Assembly: GCA_003278875.1 (NCBI GenBank)
Contig: QCCQ01000004.1
Coordinates: forward strand, 1-64,000
Length of the DNA: 64,000 bases
Direction: 5' to 3'
From: Prochlorococcus sp. AG-347-L21
Lineage (GTDB): Bacteria; Cyanobacteriota; Cyanobacteriia; PCC-6307; Cyanobiaceae
Shown piece by piece: positions 63,714 through 64,000 of the stretch. Made by a program: the position numbers and the translations under genes. The notes under the pieces are model-generated. The model searched no databases and was not told the DNA's origin. It was given only the letters and a program-made list of their open reading frames with translations. How positions within the stretch are numbered: position 1 is the stretch's first letter; each line of letters starts with the position of its first letter.

Positions 63714-64000
63714 TTGGAATTAAGAACAAAAATTGTTTCAGCGGTACTTAGATCTCTCAAGTTGCCACCAAGGTTTCGTTTAAAAATGGTTAAAGAAGAT
63801 CCAGTGAGACTTGAATTAAGTCTTACTCCTTCTTATGGTAAAAATCCTGTAATTGTTGGGATAGTTGAATCTTTAGACTTAGTCGCTCGAAGAGATAGAG
63901 AAGGTAGACTACCTAGGGATCTTCAAGGGACATGGGACTGGACAGTAAGACATGGAAAAGTTAGTACTGGAGGTTGGAATCCTATGTTAAAAGAAGCCTT
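63714..64000 (+). CDS. Conserved hypothetical protein, 3' end outside window
   Basis: A TTG at 63714 opens a frame that runs without stop to the window edge (95 codons). The visible part is ELRTKIVSAVLRSLKLPPRF, then strands such as VRLELSLTPSYGKNPVIVG and RLPRDLQGTWDWTVRHGKV. I do not recognise a named family, though it looks like a conserved soluble cyanobacterial protein. The short spacer after the DUF2973-like gene suggests cotranscription. Confidence 0.65.
   Translation, partial: MELRTKIVSAVLRSLKLPPRFRLKMVKEDPVRLELSLTPSYGKNPVIVGIVESLDLVARRDREGRLPRDLQGTWDWTVRHGKVSTGGWNPMLKEA

Overview
The window is a stretch of an AT-rich cyanobacterial chromosome, almost certainly a high-light-adapted Prochlorococcus. 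The evidence seen directly is: a permuted two-piece tmRNA whose tag reads ANKIVSFSRQTAPVAA, psbX, ycf66, a high-light-inducible protein, a cyanobacterial Flv1/Flv3 pair, very short intergenic gaps, many TTG/GTG starts and roughly 30% GC. Strain assignment is inference from remembered family features, not from a search.

Layout. 1-3.4 kb is accessory-looking: a truncated FrhB-type Fe-S flavoprotein, a gene-poor spacer with a GC-rich patch, and a TPR-sulfotransferase. 3.7-7.2 kb carries a Cas4/RecB-like PD-(D/E)XK nuclease, two hypotheticals and PBP2. 7.2-11.3 kb is a photosynthetic electron-sink block (FMN reductase, flv1, flv3), divergent from alaS. 11.4-21.2 kb holds housekeeping genes (alaS, speA, ndk, thiO, gatB, coaE, argJ). 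21.2-26.5 kb has an orphan ParA with an overlapping small membrane-protein gene, an aldo/keto reductase, ssrA, an RlmL-like methyltransferase, a YqjD/YqjE-like pair and a LigD-phosphoesterase-like solo domain. 26.6-34.6 kb has smc, a PRC-barrel protein, tRNA-Leu(AAG) with an LpxB-related glycosyltransferase directly behind it, accC and a YggT protein.

34.6-46.2 kb combines photosystem genes (psbX, ycf66, hli) with a minus-strand run def-HIT-small protein-SbmA-type ABC transporter-hli, an S9 peptidase, and the complete sufBCDS Fe-S assembly operon. 46.3-53.7 kb has a DUF4912 protein, pgm, rarA, an Sfp-type phosphopantetheinyl transferase, a Bcp-type peroxiredoxin, coaX and cysH. 53.8-59.0 kb is a membrane-energetics block: NDH-2, an SLC13-type carrier with RCK_C domains, and KtrB/KtrA. 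59-64 kb has a ribbon-helix-helix protein, several small cyanobacterial proteins including a Nif11-like one, an ABC-F ATPase, a Deg protease and two conserved hypotheticals, the last cut by the window edge.

I see no CRISPR array, insertion sequence, integrase or restriction system, and no obvious new multi-gene defence system. The least ordinary signals are the ParA/small membrane protein pair, the degenerate LigD-PE domain next to smc, the Nif11-like protein ending in GG-L, the left-edge island-like boundary, and several tight gene overlaps. Seven small ORFs under 60 codons are added; support for them varies.
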